Below, piece by piece: positions 23,401-32,300 of a stretch of DNA of 64,000 nt (the first letter of the stretch is position 1; each line of letters begins with the position of its first letter). A program made the position numbers and the translations under genes. Below the pieces are notes generated by a model. That model was not told the DNA's origin. It saw only the letters and a program-made list of their open reading frames with translations, and did not search any database. This stretch comes from Pleionea sediminis (GTDB lineage Bacteria; Pseudomonadota; Gammaproteobacteria; Enterobacterales; Kangiellaceae). The stretch covers positions 1,550,001-1,614,000 of the forward strand of contig NZ_SUNB01000001.1 of NCBI RefSeq assembly GCF_007570825.1, given 5' to 3'.

Positions 23401-24373
23401 TACCGTTGAGAGTACTGTCGGAGAAGGTTCTACCTTTAAGATTACATTACCAGCAAATATAAATTCCGCTGAGAATATAAAAGAAGTACAGGTAAACGAA
23501 CAGTTACTACAGATAGAGTTAGAAAACTCGCTTTCTATCGGTGACAAAAGTCTTAAGGATGATGAAGAAGTAGATCATAAAACTCAAGTTTTAATCGTTG
23601 AGGACAATAAGGATCTTTGCGCTCATATTGCTCAGTCACTCGGACCAAATTATCAAGTATCCTTTGCATTTAATGGGAAAGAAGGGTTAATTAAAGCCAG
23701 TAAGAATATACCGGATATTATTATTAGTGATGTCATGATGCCTGAAATGGACGGCTACGAGTTCTGCAGAACAATAAAGAATAATGATGAAACCAGCCAT
23801 ATCCCAATTATTTTGTTAACGGCTTTGAGTGATAGTGACTCCCGAATAAAAGGATTTGAGAATCTCGCTGATGAATTTTTAACAAAGCCTTTCAATAAAC
23901 ATGAGTTAGTTTCTAGGGTAGAAAATATTCTAGCAATACGACGTATACTTCAAACCCGTTTGGGTAACGATATAATTTATCAAACAAAAGAAAAGCTTTC
24001 TGGACCTGAGACTAATCAAGATAAGGCAAACAAGGTACAATCTGATAAAGAGCAATTGTTTATTAGTAAAATAGAAACGATTGTTGAACGACATTACACA
24101 GAAGAAAGTTTTAGCGCGAAGAACCTATATTCTGAAACTGCTATGAGTGAGCGACAATTACAAAGGAAGCTCAAAGCTATATCGGGCTTAACGCCAGCAG
24201 AATTTATACGCGCATATCGCCTTAAAAAATCTACCGAGCTTCTTATTCAGGGTCAACCGGTCGGTCAGGTTTTTGAACAAGTAGGTTTTTCATCACCTAC
24301 TTATTTTTCGAATTGTTTTAAAGCTCAATACAATATGACACCGTCAGAGTATAAAAACTCTCAAGATGTTTAA
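20405..24373 (+). CDS. Hybrid two-component system protein (propeller sensor, kinase, receiver, AraC output)
   Basis: 1322 aa, the complete one-protein two-component architecture best known from Bacteroides glycan-use loci and also found in marine gammaproteobacteria. Order: signal peptide (about 1-17), periplasmic propeller repeats (for example ENGVLWLSNYQGLYYY, NTIWIGTGTGLNKL), a Y_Y_Y-type beta domain (about 660-740), one membrane segment (about 741-765), a HisKA H-box with His812 (ANITHEFKTPLTLILG), a HATPase N-box (NLISNAIKYNKKNG) and G-boxes, a receiver with Asp1109 (ISDVMMPEMDG), and a C-terminal AraC HTH pair ending YNMTPSEYK. All catalytic residues are present. It would sense a periplasmic ligand and switch on genes nearby or elsewhere; the TonB receptor at 26452 is a plausible target. 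A homologous protein is encoded at 29304-33395 on the other strand. Confidence 0.93.
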   Translation: MFRYLLLLCLLISLNAESVFISKVQDSYGLGRVRAMVQDENGVLWLSNYQGLYYYNGTELNKAKSSDEFIHSRYIYDMEYQEGGYIWIYGKGVRRYSISSGETDIIVGDDEFVSTPSFVDSRGNVWFNFKNRTLYRTNSSLEVKEVKTNIQDECQRPLENYIAGILEDKEGKIHFIYCGGIFSFDYKTERVSLVSDLNFRDSNINRSDLLWLSLSDGLYAHTSNQVYTLNLQENTLSTVECNLPNIENAIAKIHPLKDKTIFIASGNGFYLCDIESNQSQFFDTNNSQLYSDSVFSILQTMDNTIWIGTGTGLNKLQPEDINFQFVPLSTEQTSSDHAYHISTFNEEIWIGGGKGLYIFNERGDFLKHYEFFHGSSAYIHKASIHKIVEFDKNSVLLSTETGHFVIDKSTKKIISDSKQSDWPLPKYSNPFISSTRNENTIWLGSYEFLASYNVENQQYDLLSEKFPKAFENLSVRDVSYINKQLFMASRKGIFRFDKDGMYDYQIPFEVRGILKGPKSNSLYFYSDNLYELDIETGNYDLLTYQDIELKPVSLELDKNDTLWVATEQQLFSVKNDQVSKVTPAFKSAGYILKASHMDENKNIFFGTINGFVKINQHHPKVRQFEPKVILTSVNIDSPIGNVPVNYLSSYQAKSTKLQLPSNNRNLSFKVSAIDYNNSENIRYQYRVKNLIDKWRQIDSDNRVIQLNEIPNGNYLLELKSTNGARVWNKQSITIAIEALPKWWETMWFKVSLLVLGIYFLYLLQKWRNRSLIAKQKQLEETVNLRTAELTERNQQVEDLLETKDRFIANITHEFKTPLTLILGPIENLKNSIKTNNNELSIIQRNALRLLRLVEHLLDFSKTHHSEEKVQDVNGLMELITEPFKTLAASKGLSLSYSKCSNVIELQMSEESFEKVISNLISNAIKYNKKNGTIDIECRYQDDQLIISVSDTGMGINERDKDAIFERFNRISQSQFEKVSGAGIGLSLVKHLVEQSDGSITVESTVGEGSTFKITLPANINSAENIKEVQVNEQLLQIELENSLSIGDKSLKDDEEVDHKTQVLIVEDNKDLCAHIAQSLGPNYQVSFAFNGKEGLIKASKNIPDIIISDVMMPEMDGYEFCRTIKNNDETSHIPIILLTALSDSDSRIKGFENLADEFLTKPFNKHELVSRVENILAIRRILQTRLGNDIIYQTKEKLSGPETNQDKANKVQSDKEQLFISKIETIVERHYTEESFSAKNLYSETAMSERQLQRKLKAISGLTPAEFIRAYRLKKSTELLIQGQPVGQVFEQVGFSSPTYFSNCFKAQYNMTPSEYKNSQDV

Positions 24374-24409
24374 TATCCCTGGAAATATAGGTATTGAGTC
24401 TAGGGAGGA

Positions 24410-25174
24410 TTAACTAATTACCGGCGGCATTAGGTATTCTGGTAGTAACTGAGCGCTCGCAAGCATATTGCCGCCTATCGACAATGCATTGTTAATTACA
24501 TGTGCAATGATCGGAGGCCAAATTGATCGACTGGCGACAAATAAAAAGATGAATATAAACGACATAATTACTGCTGCAATGGCTTGTGGTGGAACAATGT
24601 GAGATGCGCCAAACATGAGTGAACTAATGACCGCAGCTATCCACACGGGTCGTTTTTGAGTCATCCACTGAAACAGGAAACCGCGAAAAAACGTTTCTTC
24701 CACAACCGGGGTAATCACGACAGTCAGTATTAAAAAGAAGAATAACGTAACGCTGCTAATATTCAGATCTTGCAGAGGCGGCTGCATAAATTTAACCCAT
24801 GCTGGAACTTCGACCGAGAGCCACTTCATTAATAAGAAACGACAGATGAAACCAGCTATTGCGAGTAAGATCGCAATGGTAATCCAGCTTCGGGTTGTAC
24901 TGCGGAATCCTAACACCTCCCAATTGAGTTGATACCTTTTTAATCCAACAAAAGTAATTGCGATAGCAATGGCAATTGCTTTCGTCAATTGGCTGAAAAT
25001 TAAAACTTTGGTGTAAAAGTCAGTATCGTTTTTTAAATATTCCTCAAATCCAAGGGTGCTTTTTACCCAGATCATATGAGCTGCGGAGAGGCCGAAATAG
25101 AGCAAAATAAATGAAATAAGAATTAAGAATCCTTGCTTAAAATTCCAAGGACTGGATAAGCGATAATGAAACAT
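24410..25174 (-). CDS. CPBP-family intramembrane metalloprotease
   Basis: 254 aa from the ATG at 25174, which has GAGGAG six bases upstream (25181-25186). A TTG 18 bases further upstream is open but less likely. About six to eight membrane segments. Diagnostic motifs of the CPBP (CAAX protease and bacteriocin-processing) family are present: EETFFRGF (EExxxR), FGASHIV with the second-motif His, and AHVINN near the end. Members cleave membrane proteins or prenylated peptides within the membrane; the substrate here is unknown. The gene lies 84 bases downstream of the membrane-anchored LuxR-type regulator on the same strand, so the two probably form an operon and the regulator is an attractive candidate substrate (inference). 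Confidence 0.88.
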   Translation of the reverse strand: MFHYRLSSPWNFKQGFLILISFILLYFGLSAAHMIWVKSTLGFEEYLKNDTDFYTKVLIFSQLTKAIAIAIAITFVGLKRYQLNWEVLGFRSTTRSWITIAILLAIAGFICRFLLMKWLSVEVPAWVKFMQPPLQDLNISSVTLFFFLILTVVITPVVEETFFRGFLFQWMTQKRPVWIAAVISSLMFGASHIVPPQAIAAVIMSFIFIFLFVASRSIWPPIIAHVINNALSIGGNMLASAQLLPEYLMPPVIS

Positions 25175-25258
25175 GAGCAACTCCTCAAACAACTACTGGT
25201 AAGATTCAAGCTTAATGTCGTTGTTGCTAAGTTGCTGTAATTAATATGTTAGTTGATG

Positions 25259-26014
25259 TCAATTGACATCGAAAAGCCCGAGTTCTTGTGCCTTTTGGCT
25301 GGCTTCTTTACGGTTTTTGACACCAAGTTTACGGTAGATGGTTGAGTTGTAAGTACGAACCGTTGCTGGCTCCAGTTCCAATTCTCGTGCAATCAACTTA
25401 TCGGCAAGTCCAGCCGTCATAAGCCGAATGATCGAGACTTCCAAGTCAGAGAGCAATAGTGCATTTGCGGTCGAGTTGGGACTAGATGTATCGGAAGAAC
25501 TCGAGTCCTGTTTAGGATCAAAAAGGGTTACAGAAAGCAAGATATTAGATTGCTCAAAGTATTCCACACACACGGTTTGACCAATAAAAAGCTGATTGGC
25601 TGGATATTCATCTAGATCAAATGAATGACCTTCAACACTTAACTGGAGTGGTGGTGAAAAAAGAACTCGAAAGCCTGGCTTATTATGAACAAAGCTCAGT
25701 CCTGTAACCTGGCTTGTGTTTTCTCTATTTAGATCTTTCTTGAGCAGATAATATTGTCTCGGGTAATTTCTTAGCAAAAACATCCAAAAAAATAAGAGTG
25801 GGATAATAATGAAATGCTGGTCTTGCGGAAATGTTGAGGGAACTAACAAGGCGATGACCAACACTCCTATAACGACTAAACCTAACAGGAATAAAGCAAT
25901 ATATCCTCGTTTTAGTTTTGCGTTTAGTTGCTGAATTCGCTTTTGTTTAAACTCTGAGTCGTAAGCTTTAACCATACTTTTTATTAAGGGTTCAATATAA
26001 TTTAATTCTATCAC
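25259..26014 (-). CDS. Membrane-anchored LuxR-family transcriptional regulator
   Basis: 251 aa from a GTG; AAGGAGAG lies unusually far upstream (about 14 bases), so the exact start is uncertain. The N-terminal half has two hydrophobic segments (about 37-58 and 67-81) followed by a beta-rich soluble region. A Ser/Thr/Asn-rich linker (about 172-185) joins it to a C-terminal LuxR-type HTH (about 186-251) with SDLEVSIIRLMTAGLADKLIARELEL and TVRTYNSTIYRKLGVKNR. There is no receiver or autoinducer domain, so DNA binding is probably controlled from the membrane-linked part. It precedes a CPBP protease gene. That pairing, together with the flexible linker, would suit release of the HTH by proteolysis; this is inference from gene order. 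Confidence 0.85.
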   Translation of the reverse strand: MIELNYIEPLIKSMVKAYDSEFKQKRIQQLNAKLKRGYIALFLLGLVVIGVLVIALLVPSTFPQDQHFIIIPLLFFWMFLLRNYPRQYYLLKKDLNRENTSQVTGLSFVHNKPGFRVLFSPPLQLSVEGHSFDLDEYPANQLFIGQTVCVEYFEQSNILLSVTLFDPKQDSSSSDTSSPNSTANALLLSDLEVSIIRLMTAGLADKLIARELELEPATVRTYNSTIYRKLGVKNRKEASQKAQELGLFDVN

Positions 26015-26451
26015 CGAATGAAAATTGTCTCTCCTTTAACAAAAGAATAACTGCACTTGTTGTAAATGATATAAGCGAAAAGTCTCTGGTGAGACCATAA
26101 AGATGACGATCTTTGCCCCTTTGATGACTTCAATGCACTAGAGTCTGTCACTTTAGATAATTTAATAACTCTCTATTGGCTTTTTATCGGCGTTCAAAGA
26201 ACGCCTTATGACCTACCCAAAATTTAATGGTACGTTCGTACTTTTTGATTAAATGGTGTCCTGTAAATTCCAAATTGAAATGCAATTAGATGATCTTGTT
26301 ACGTATTCTAGTTATAAAAATCTCAATTATATAACCATCGTTTAGATAAGATCAGCCCCGCTAATTTGTCAGCAATCGACTAAAACAAATGGCGAATTAT
26401 CAAAACAATAAAACTAAATCATTAAGTATTCATTTTTGCGGGGAAATCAAA
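26015..26451. other. Divergent intergenic region between the LuxR gene and the TonB receptor gene
   Basis: No gene is seen. Three short hairpins stand out: GTCTC-TGGT-GAGAC (26082-26095), a perfect 7-bp stem with a 3-base loop GGCGTTC-AAA-GAACGCC (26189-26205), and GTACG-TT-CGTAC followed by TTTTT (26230-26246). They could be operators, a leader attenuator or chance. Promoters for both divergent genes must lie here; no clear consensus hexamers were picked. Confidence 0.5.
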
Positions 26452-29247
26452 GTGAAAATCAAAGAAAACAAAGTTACTAGGGCGGTGCGATCGGCACTAA
26501 TAATCGGTACTGCCGCTTTAGCGTTTAATTCATCAGCTTTTGCTGCAGAGGATGATGCCAGTAAAAAAGCAGAAAAGTTAGTTATCACGGGATCGTCTAT
26601 TAAGCGTTCTGATGTTGAAGGCGAATTACCGGTTCAAGTGATTGATCGAGAAGATATTGATAGAAGTGGTGTTGCATCGGTCGGAGAACTTATTCAAGAG
26701 CTGCCTGTTATGCAGGGCTATACTCATGCAACGGATTCAGTAGGCGGCGGCGGCGGCGGTGTCGTTTCTGCTTCTATTCATGATCTTGGAGACACATACA
26801 CATTGGTATTGTTAAATGGTCGTCGCATGGCGCCAAGAGGTGACGGTAATACCATTGATTTAAACAGCATACCTTTAGCGGCTATTGAACGTATTGAAGT
26901 GCTTACTGATGGAGCCTCGGCGACTTATGGTTCGGATGCCATTGCTGGTGTTGTTAACTTTATTTTAAAACGTGATTTACAAGAAACTCACGTTAACGCT
27001 CGTTATTCTTCACCACAGGAAGAAGGTGGTAAGAGCTGGAATTTTAATATCAGTAGTGGTTTTGGCGACATTCATGGTGATGGATATAACTTCCTTTTCT
27101 CTTACGCACACGATAGACAAGAGCAGTTAGCTGCAGTCGATCGTGACTTTGCCGAAACCGGAATCATCTCATTCCGAAACGAAGGAAGAGATCTTTATTT
27201 CTTTAATGGTTCTGGAAACTCCATTCCAGGGAATACTCGAGTTCGTTGGAATGATCCTGTTTCAGGTGAAGAAGAAGAAATTATTTTTAACCCATACGGT
27301 GTTTCTCAAGGTGCGTTTGGCGACGTTTCTTGTCCAGAGCAAACATCAGCAATTGTTGACGAGTGTTGGTTCGATTACACATCAACTATCGAAATATATC
27401 CTGAGTCTACTCGAGATAGTTTTATTACACAGGCTGAGTTTCAACTATCTGAAGACATGACGCTGTTTGCCGAGTTGTTGTATTCCGATTATGAAATGAC
27501 CACTCGTATAGCGCCGTTTCCTACGGGTTGGGTTCGATTAACGAATTCGGGAATACCTGGGTTGGTGACTGACGAAGTTTTTCCTCATTTAACACAAGTT
27601 CAAATTGATAATTTAGTATCGGTTGATGGTCGCTGGCGTGCACTACCTGTTGGTAATCGAACGACAACCTGGAATACCAAAGCGACTCACATTGTTGTTG
27701 GTTTAGAGGGGTACATTGGAACTGACATCGATTACACAGCAACGCTTACTCGCTCACAAAACGACACGGATCAAAACTATACAAAAGGTTGGTTATTAGC
27801 GGACGAATTTATCAGTGCCGTAGAAACGGGTGATATTAATATTTTTGCGCCTCAAGGTGTTGTGACCAGTAATGATGTTCAAGGTTTGGAGTACATTGGC
27901 AACTGGGACAACTCAAAAACTTGGGTTGATGCAGCAAACTTTGTTGCTCAAAAGCCTTTATTTGCGATGACCGGTGGTGAAGCGATTATTGCAACTGGAT
28001 TCGAATTCCGTTCTACCAGTTATGAACAAACGATATCTAATGCAAACTTAAATGAAGAAGTTCTCTTCATGTCAGCGGATACACCATACGATCTACGTCG
28101 AAATACCTATGGTTTGTTTGCAGAAATGGCGTTACCGTTTACCGAAACATTTGATGTGTCAGCTTCGATTCGTTACGACAACATTGGTGCGATTAAATCG
28201 GGACAGACAGATGTTAATAAATCGGAAAGTGATGTGACCTACAAAATAGGTGCATTGTGGAAAGCGACTGACAGCATGAGTGTGCGCGCATCATTGGGTA
28301 CCGGCTTTAAAGCACCTGACATGTTAGAGATTGCTCGACCAAGAAGTGATTTTGGTGTTACCAGCGGTAACTTTGCTTGTCCATTTGACGCTACCGATCC
28401 TTTGGAGCAATATTGTTTATCGGGTAACTCACAATATGCTGTGTATCTACAAGGTTACAGCAAACTAAAACCAGAAACTTCTGAGCAAAAAACACTAGGC
28501 TTAGTTTATTCTCCAACTACCGATTTCTCAATGACGGTTGATTACTGGTCGGTCGATATGGAAGATCAGGTGACTTCGCTTTCAGAATCGCAGATCTTCT
28601 CGAATCCCAAGTTGTACCGTGATTTATTTACAACAAGAATGAATAATGCGACCGGTGAAAATGAACTGGCGATCATTCAAGCATCCGTTAATGTCGGTAA
28701 ATCTGAAAACAGCGGTTTAGATTGGAAATTTGAAATCGATAATGAGCTGGGAATTGGTGAACTTAAAACAACTTTCGCTGGTACTTACATGATCGACAGT
28801 CAATACACCTTGCCGGGTACTGACGATGAGTGGGTTTCAAGCATGGGGCGTTTTGGAGATAACCAAGAAGTTACCTTCCGTAATATTGCTCAAATAACCA
28901 ACGAACTGACTCACGATAAATTCACCCATACTTTTACGATTTTCTATCGCTCGGGTTATCAAGACCAGTTGCAAGATGCTGAAACTTGCGCGGTAACTTA
29001 CGACGATGCTTTTGGTGATTGTGTGGATGTTCAATTACGCGTCTCTGCGTTTGTTAAATCTGACTGGTTAACACAATACGACTTAACCGACGACATTCGT
29101 GTCTCTTTTGGTATTAATAATATTCTTGATCGTAAACCTGATCTGTCACTTCGTTCTGGCGGAGCTGGCCATCAAGTTGGATTTGATCCTCGTTATGCCG
29201 ATGCCTTTGGTAGAACTTACTACTTATCAGGCGACTATCGATTCTAG
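26452..29247 (+). CDS. TonB-dependent outer-membrane receptor
   Basis: About 931 aa from the GTG at 26452. This start gives a normal signal peptide (KIKENKVTRAVR, then SALIIGTAALAFNSSAFA); the ATG at 26389 adds 21 residues with no SD or signal character. After cleavage the plug domain starts at EKLVITGSSIKRSD and contains LLNGRRMAPRG and ERIEVLTDGASATYGSDAIAG; an unusual run of six Gly follows TDSVG. The rest is a 22-strand-type barrel ending in the aromatic YRF. Receptors of this kind take up oligosaccharides, peptides or other large nutrients; the substrate cannot be read from sequence. It lies between two hybrid two-component regulators, one upstream and one convergent, which suggests that one of them controls it. 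A shared hairpin lies downstream. Confidence 0.92.
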   Translation: MKIKENKVTRAVRSALIIGTAALAFNSSAFAAEDDASKKAEKLVITGSSIKRSDVEGELPVQVIDREDIDRSGVASVGELIQELPVMQGYTHATDSVGGGGGGVVSASIHDLGDTYTLVLLNGRRMAPRGDGNTIDLNSIPLAAIERIEVLTDGASATYGSDAIAGVVNFILKRDLQETHVNARYSSPQEEGGKSWNFNISSGFGDIHGDGYNFLFSYAHDRQEQLAAVDRDFAETGIISFRNEGRDLYFFNGSGNSIPGNTRVRWNDPVSGEEEEIIFNPYGVSQGAFGDVSCPEQTSAIVDECWFDYTSTIEIYPESTRDSFITQAEFQLSEDMTLFAELLYSDYEMTTRIAPFPTGWVRLTNSGIPGLVTDEVFPHLTQVQIDNLVSVDGRWRALPVGNRTTTWNTKATHIVVGLEGYIGTDIDYTATLTRSQNDTDQNYTKGWLLADEFISAVETGDINIFAPQGVVTSNDVQGLEYIGNWDNSKTWVDAANFVAQKPLFAMTGGEAIIATGFEFRSTSYEQTISNANLNEEVLFMSADTPYDLRRNTYGLFAEMALPFTETFDVSASIRYDNIGAIKSGQTDVNKSESDVTYKIGALWKATDSMSVRASLGTGFKAPDMLEIARPRSDFGVTSGNFACPFDATDPLEQYCLSGNSQYAVYLQGYSKLKPETSEQKTLGLVYSPTTDFSMTVDYWSVDMEDQVTSLSESQIFSNPKLYRDLFTTRMNNATGENELAIIQASVNVGKSENSGLDWKFEIDNELGIGELKTTFAGTYMIDSQYTLPGTDDEWVSSMGRFGDNQEVTFRNIAQITNELTHDKFTHTFTIFYRSGYQDQLQDAETCAVTYDDAFGDCVDVQLRVSAFVKSDWLTQYDLTDDIRVSFGINNILDRKPDLSLRSGGAGHQVGFDPRYADAFGRTYYLSGDYRF

Positions 29248-29256
29248 TAGTTTATT

Positions 29257-29282
29257 GAGCCACATCTTTAAAGGTGTGGCTC
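29257..29282. terminator. Hairpin between convergent genes, probable bidirectional terminator
   Basis: GAGCCACA (29257-29264) pairs with TGTGGCTC (29275-29282), with the stem continuing inward by three to four pairs. It lies between the TonB receptor stop (29247) and the stop of the opposing regulator (29304). The tails are AT-rich but not pure T runs. Confidence 0.6.
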
Positions 29283-29303
29283 ACTATTTACCCATGTCGT
29301 AAT

Positions 29304-32300
29304 TTATGAAAGCTCGCTAGGAGGGCTCCCAAAATAAGCTTTAAAACATTTGTTGAAATACGCTTGTGAAGAAAAGCCACAATCAAAAGCCAGCTCTTTT
29401 AAACTACTAATGTTGTCGCCCTGAGATTGAAGTATTGCCTTTGCTTTTTCTAGCCTAATGATTCGAATGTATTCAGTTACAGTTTGTTCCAATAAAGCTT
29501 TTACTTTTCGTTGTAGCTGACGTTCAGTCATTGCTAACTGAGAGGCGAGTATTTTTGAATTTAAATCCGCATTAGAGAAATTTTCACTTACCAGTTTTCT
29601 GAATAATTCAATAAACTGTTGGTCTTTTTGGTCTAACCCGCTTATTTTCGAGCGACCTAAGTCGGTTAAAGAATCTTTGACCTTTGAACTAATAATTTGT
29701 CGAATACTGAGTAAATTACTCACTCGGATATTTAATTCATTGTGATTAAACGGTTTTTCCATAAATTCATCAATATCCGATTGCCATGCTAAAATTCTGG
29801 CGTCCTCATCGCAGCGTGCCGTTAATAAAATCAAAGGAATGTGGGATGTCTTTATATCCTCACGTATAGCCTTTGCGACTTCATATCCATTTTTTTTCGG
29901 CATCATTAGATCAGTGATAATAAGATCTGGAATCTCTGCCAATGCGTATTCAATACCTTCTTGACCATTATTTGCGATGATAACTTTGAAATCATCAGCT
30001 AATGATTGTGCTATAAACCGCTGCATTTCGGGGTGATCTTCGACGATCAGTATTGTCTTATTGTCTGAGTTTACTGAAGTACTTCCTGTAGTACTAGACT
30101 TGCTAATTGCCGTGTTGGATATTTCATCAGAATTTAAGGCATTAACTTCGTAATTTAATGCCGGTACTTGCCCTTGGTGTGAATCCTCTTCGAGTGATAC
30201 TAACGTACTTAATGGTAATAATACTGAAAAAGTCGAGCCACTATTTAATTCACTACTAAGCTCTATTTTTCCCCCATAATATTTGATCGTTTCTTTAACT
30301 AATGAGAGACCAATACCTGTGCCGGGTATATTTCGCGAATTCTGTTGACTGGATCTGTAAAACTTATCAAAGACCTTTCCTTGTTCCTCTTCCGATATTC
30401 CGATTCCATTATCATTGATTTCGATTAGCGCTAAATCTCCTTTCTGTGCTGTTATTATAGTAATTAATCCTGTATCGCTAGTGTACTTTACGGCATTTGA
30501 TAACAAGTTAATTAATACCTTATAAAGTGAATCGTGTGAAATATTTGCCGTCAATTTATCTTCAGATAAGTCCAGTCTAATTTCTCTTCCTCCGAAAACT
30601 GAATGCATATTGGCAACTAGCTGACTTATGGCTTTATTGACATCCGAGGAATGATTTTTATCATTAGGTTCTAAATCTAATCGAGAGAAATCGATTAATT
30701 GATCGACCATTTTGGCGAGTCGATGTGAATTATTTAGGGCGGATATTAAGAGTTTATCTTGCTCTTTTTTTTCGAAATCTTTACCAAGTCCTTCTAAAGC
30801 TCCGAGAATTAACGTTAATGGCGTCCTAAACTCGTGTGACACATTCGCGAAAATGGAGTTTTTTCTATCTAAAAGTTTTTCCACTTTGGAATGAGCCGCT
30901 TCCAATTCCTTTGTTCGCTCAGATACGGTTGATTCGAGATCGATTGACCTTTTCCTTAATTGGTTTATACGTAATTTGTGACCAATAAAAAGAAACGCAA
31001 TAGCAAGGAAAGCATACAAAATCTTAGCCCACCAGGTTAACCATAGAGGAGGCTCGATCGTTAAATTTATTGATGTGCTCCCAGATGGAAGACCATCCTC
31101 ATTTAGGACTCTCACCAGAAAGGTATAATTGCCAGGGTCTAAATTTGTATAAGTTGCGCGCCTTAAGTTCTCCGGGGTTGTTGACCAATCTACGTCGAAG
31201 CCATCTAACTTAAACTGAAATTTTCCGCTAGAAATTGTAGAATTCAAATTTGAAAATTCAAATGTAAATACGTTTTGACTAGACTGAAGCTGAACACCAT
31301 CCGTTAAAAATAGTGGCGCTAGTGATACTTTATTGTCTACGTCGTTGAATAAAAATAGACTTTGAATAACTGGATTTGCATCAAACGCTTGTTTATTAAC
31401 ATTGCTAGCATTAAAAATGTTAATTCCGTTAGAGCCGGCTGCAATAATGGTGTCTGATAAGTTATCATAGAATAAGCCAGGACCAAATTCATCATCTTGT
31501 AATCCATCTGACTTCTTAAATACATCAAATGTCTTTGTTTCTGCATTAAACTTAATTAGTCCTATGTCAGTTGCCAACCATAGATAATCTTTATTATCGA
31601 TAACAACATTGTAAATGAAATTACTCGGAAATCCCGTCGCCAAAGAGAAAACTTCTAATTCCAAACTACTTAAGTCATATTTGACAAGACCTTGACCAGT
31701 TGTGCCTAACCAAAGGTTGCCCAAATTGTCTTGTGTCATGGCGTAAATTGGCGCTGATACATCAGTTAAAATATTATCTAAAGCAAGCAATTTAAATGAT
31801 CGTTTACTAGATCTTTGGTAGCTATCTAATGGTCCCGTTTGCGATGAAATCCAACTAGTATCTCTGTCATGAAAAGTTGAATTTATTAGATTATCACTCA
31901 GAGAATTCGGGTTATCCTTTTCTTTAAGTAAGTAACTAAATTGTTTGGATTCTCTATCTAAAATCGAAACGCCGCCGTCTTGACTAAACCAGACATTGCC
32001 ATCGGGATCCTCAGAAATATGATTTATAGAACCGTCAATTAAAGAATTTCCATTTTGGGAATCAATTGAATAATGGTTCCATTGATTTTCATCTATATTA
32101 AGTTCATTAACGCCGTTATTTAGGGTACCTACGAACAAGTTATTCTTACTATCAATATAGGTACTAATGATGTCATTGCTATGTAGGTTATTTTGGCCTT
32201 TACTTTTTTTGTACCAGTGACATTCACCTGTTTGAGGATCTAACTTATGAAGTCCGGAACCAAAAGCAGCACTCCATATTTTACCGCTTCTATCCATAGA

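Noticed and set aside
26389-26451. Upstream ATG start for the TonB receptor
   Set aside because: Adds 21 residues before a normal signal peptide and has no SD; the GTG at 26452 fits better, although neither has a strong SD.
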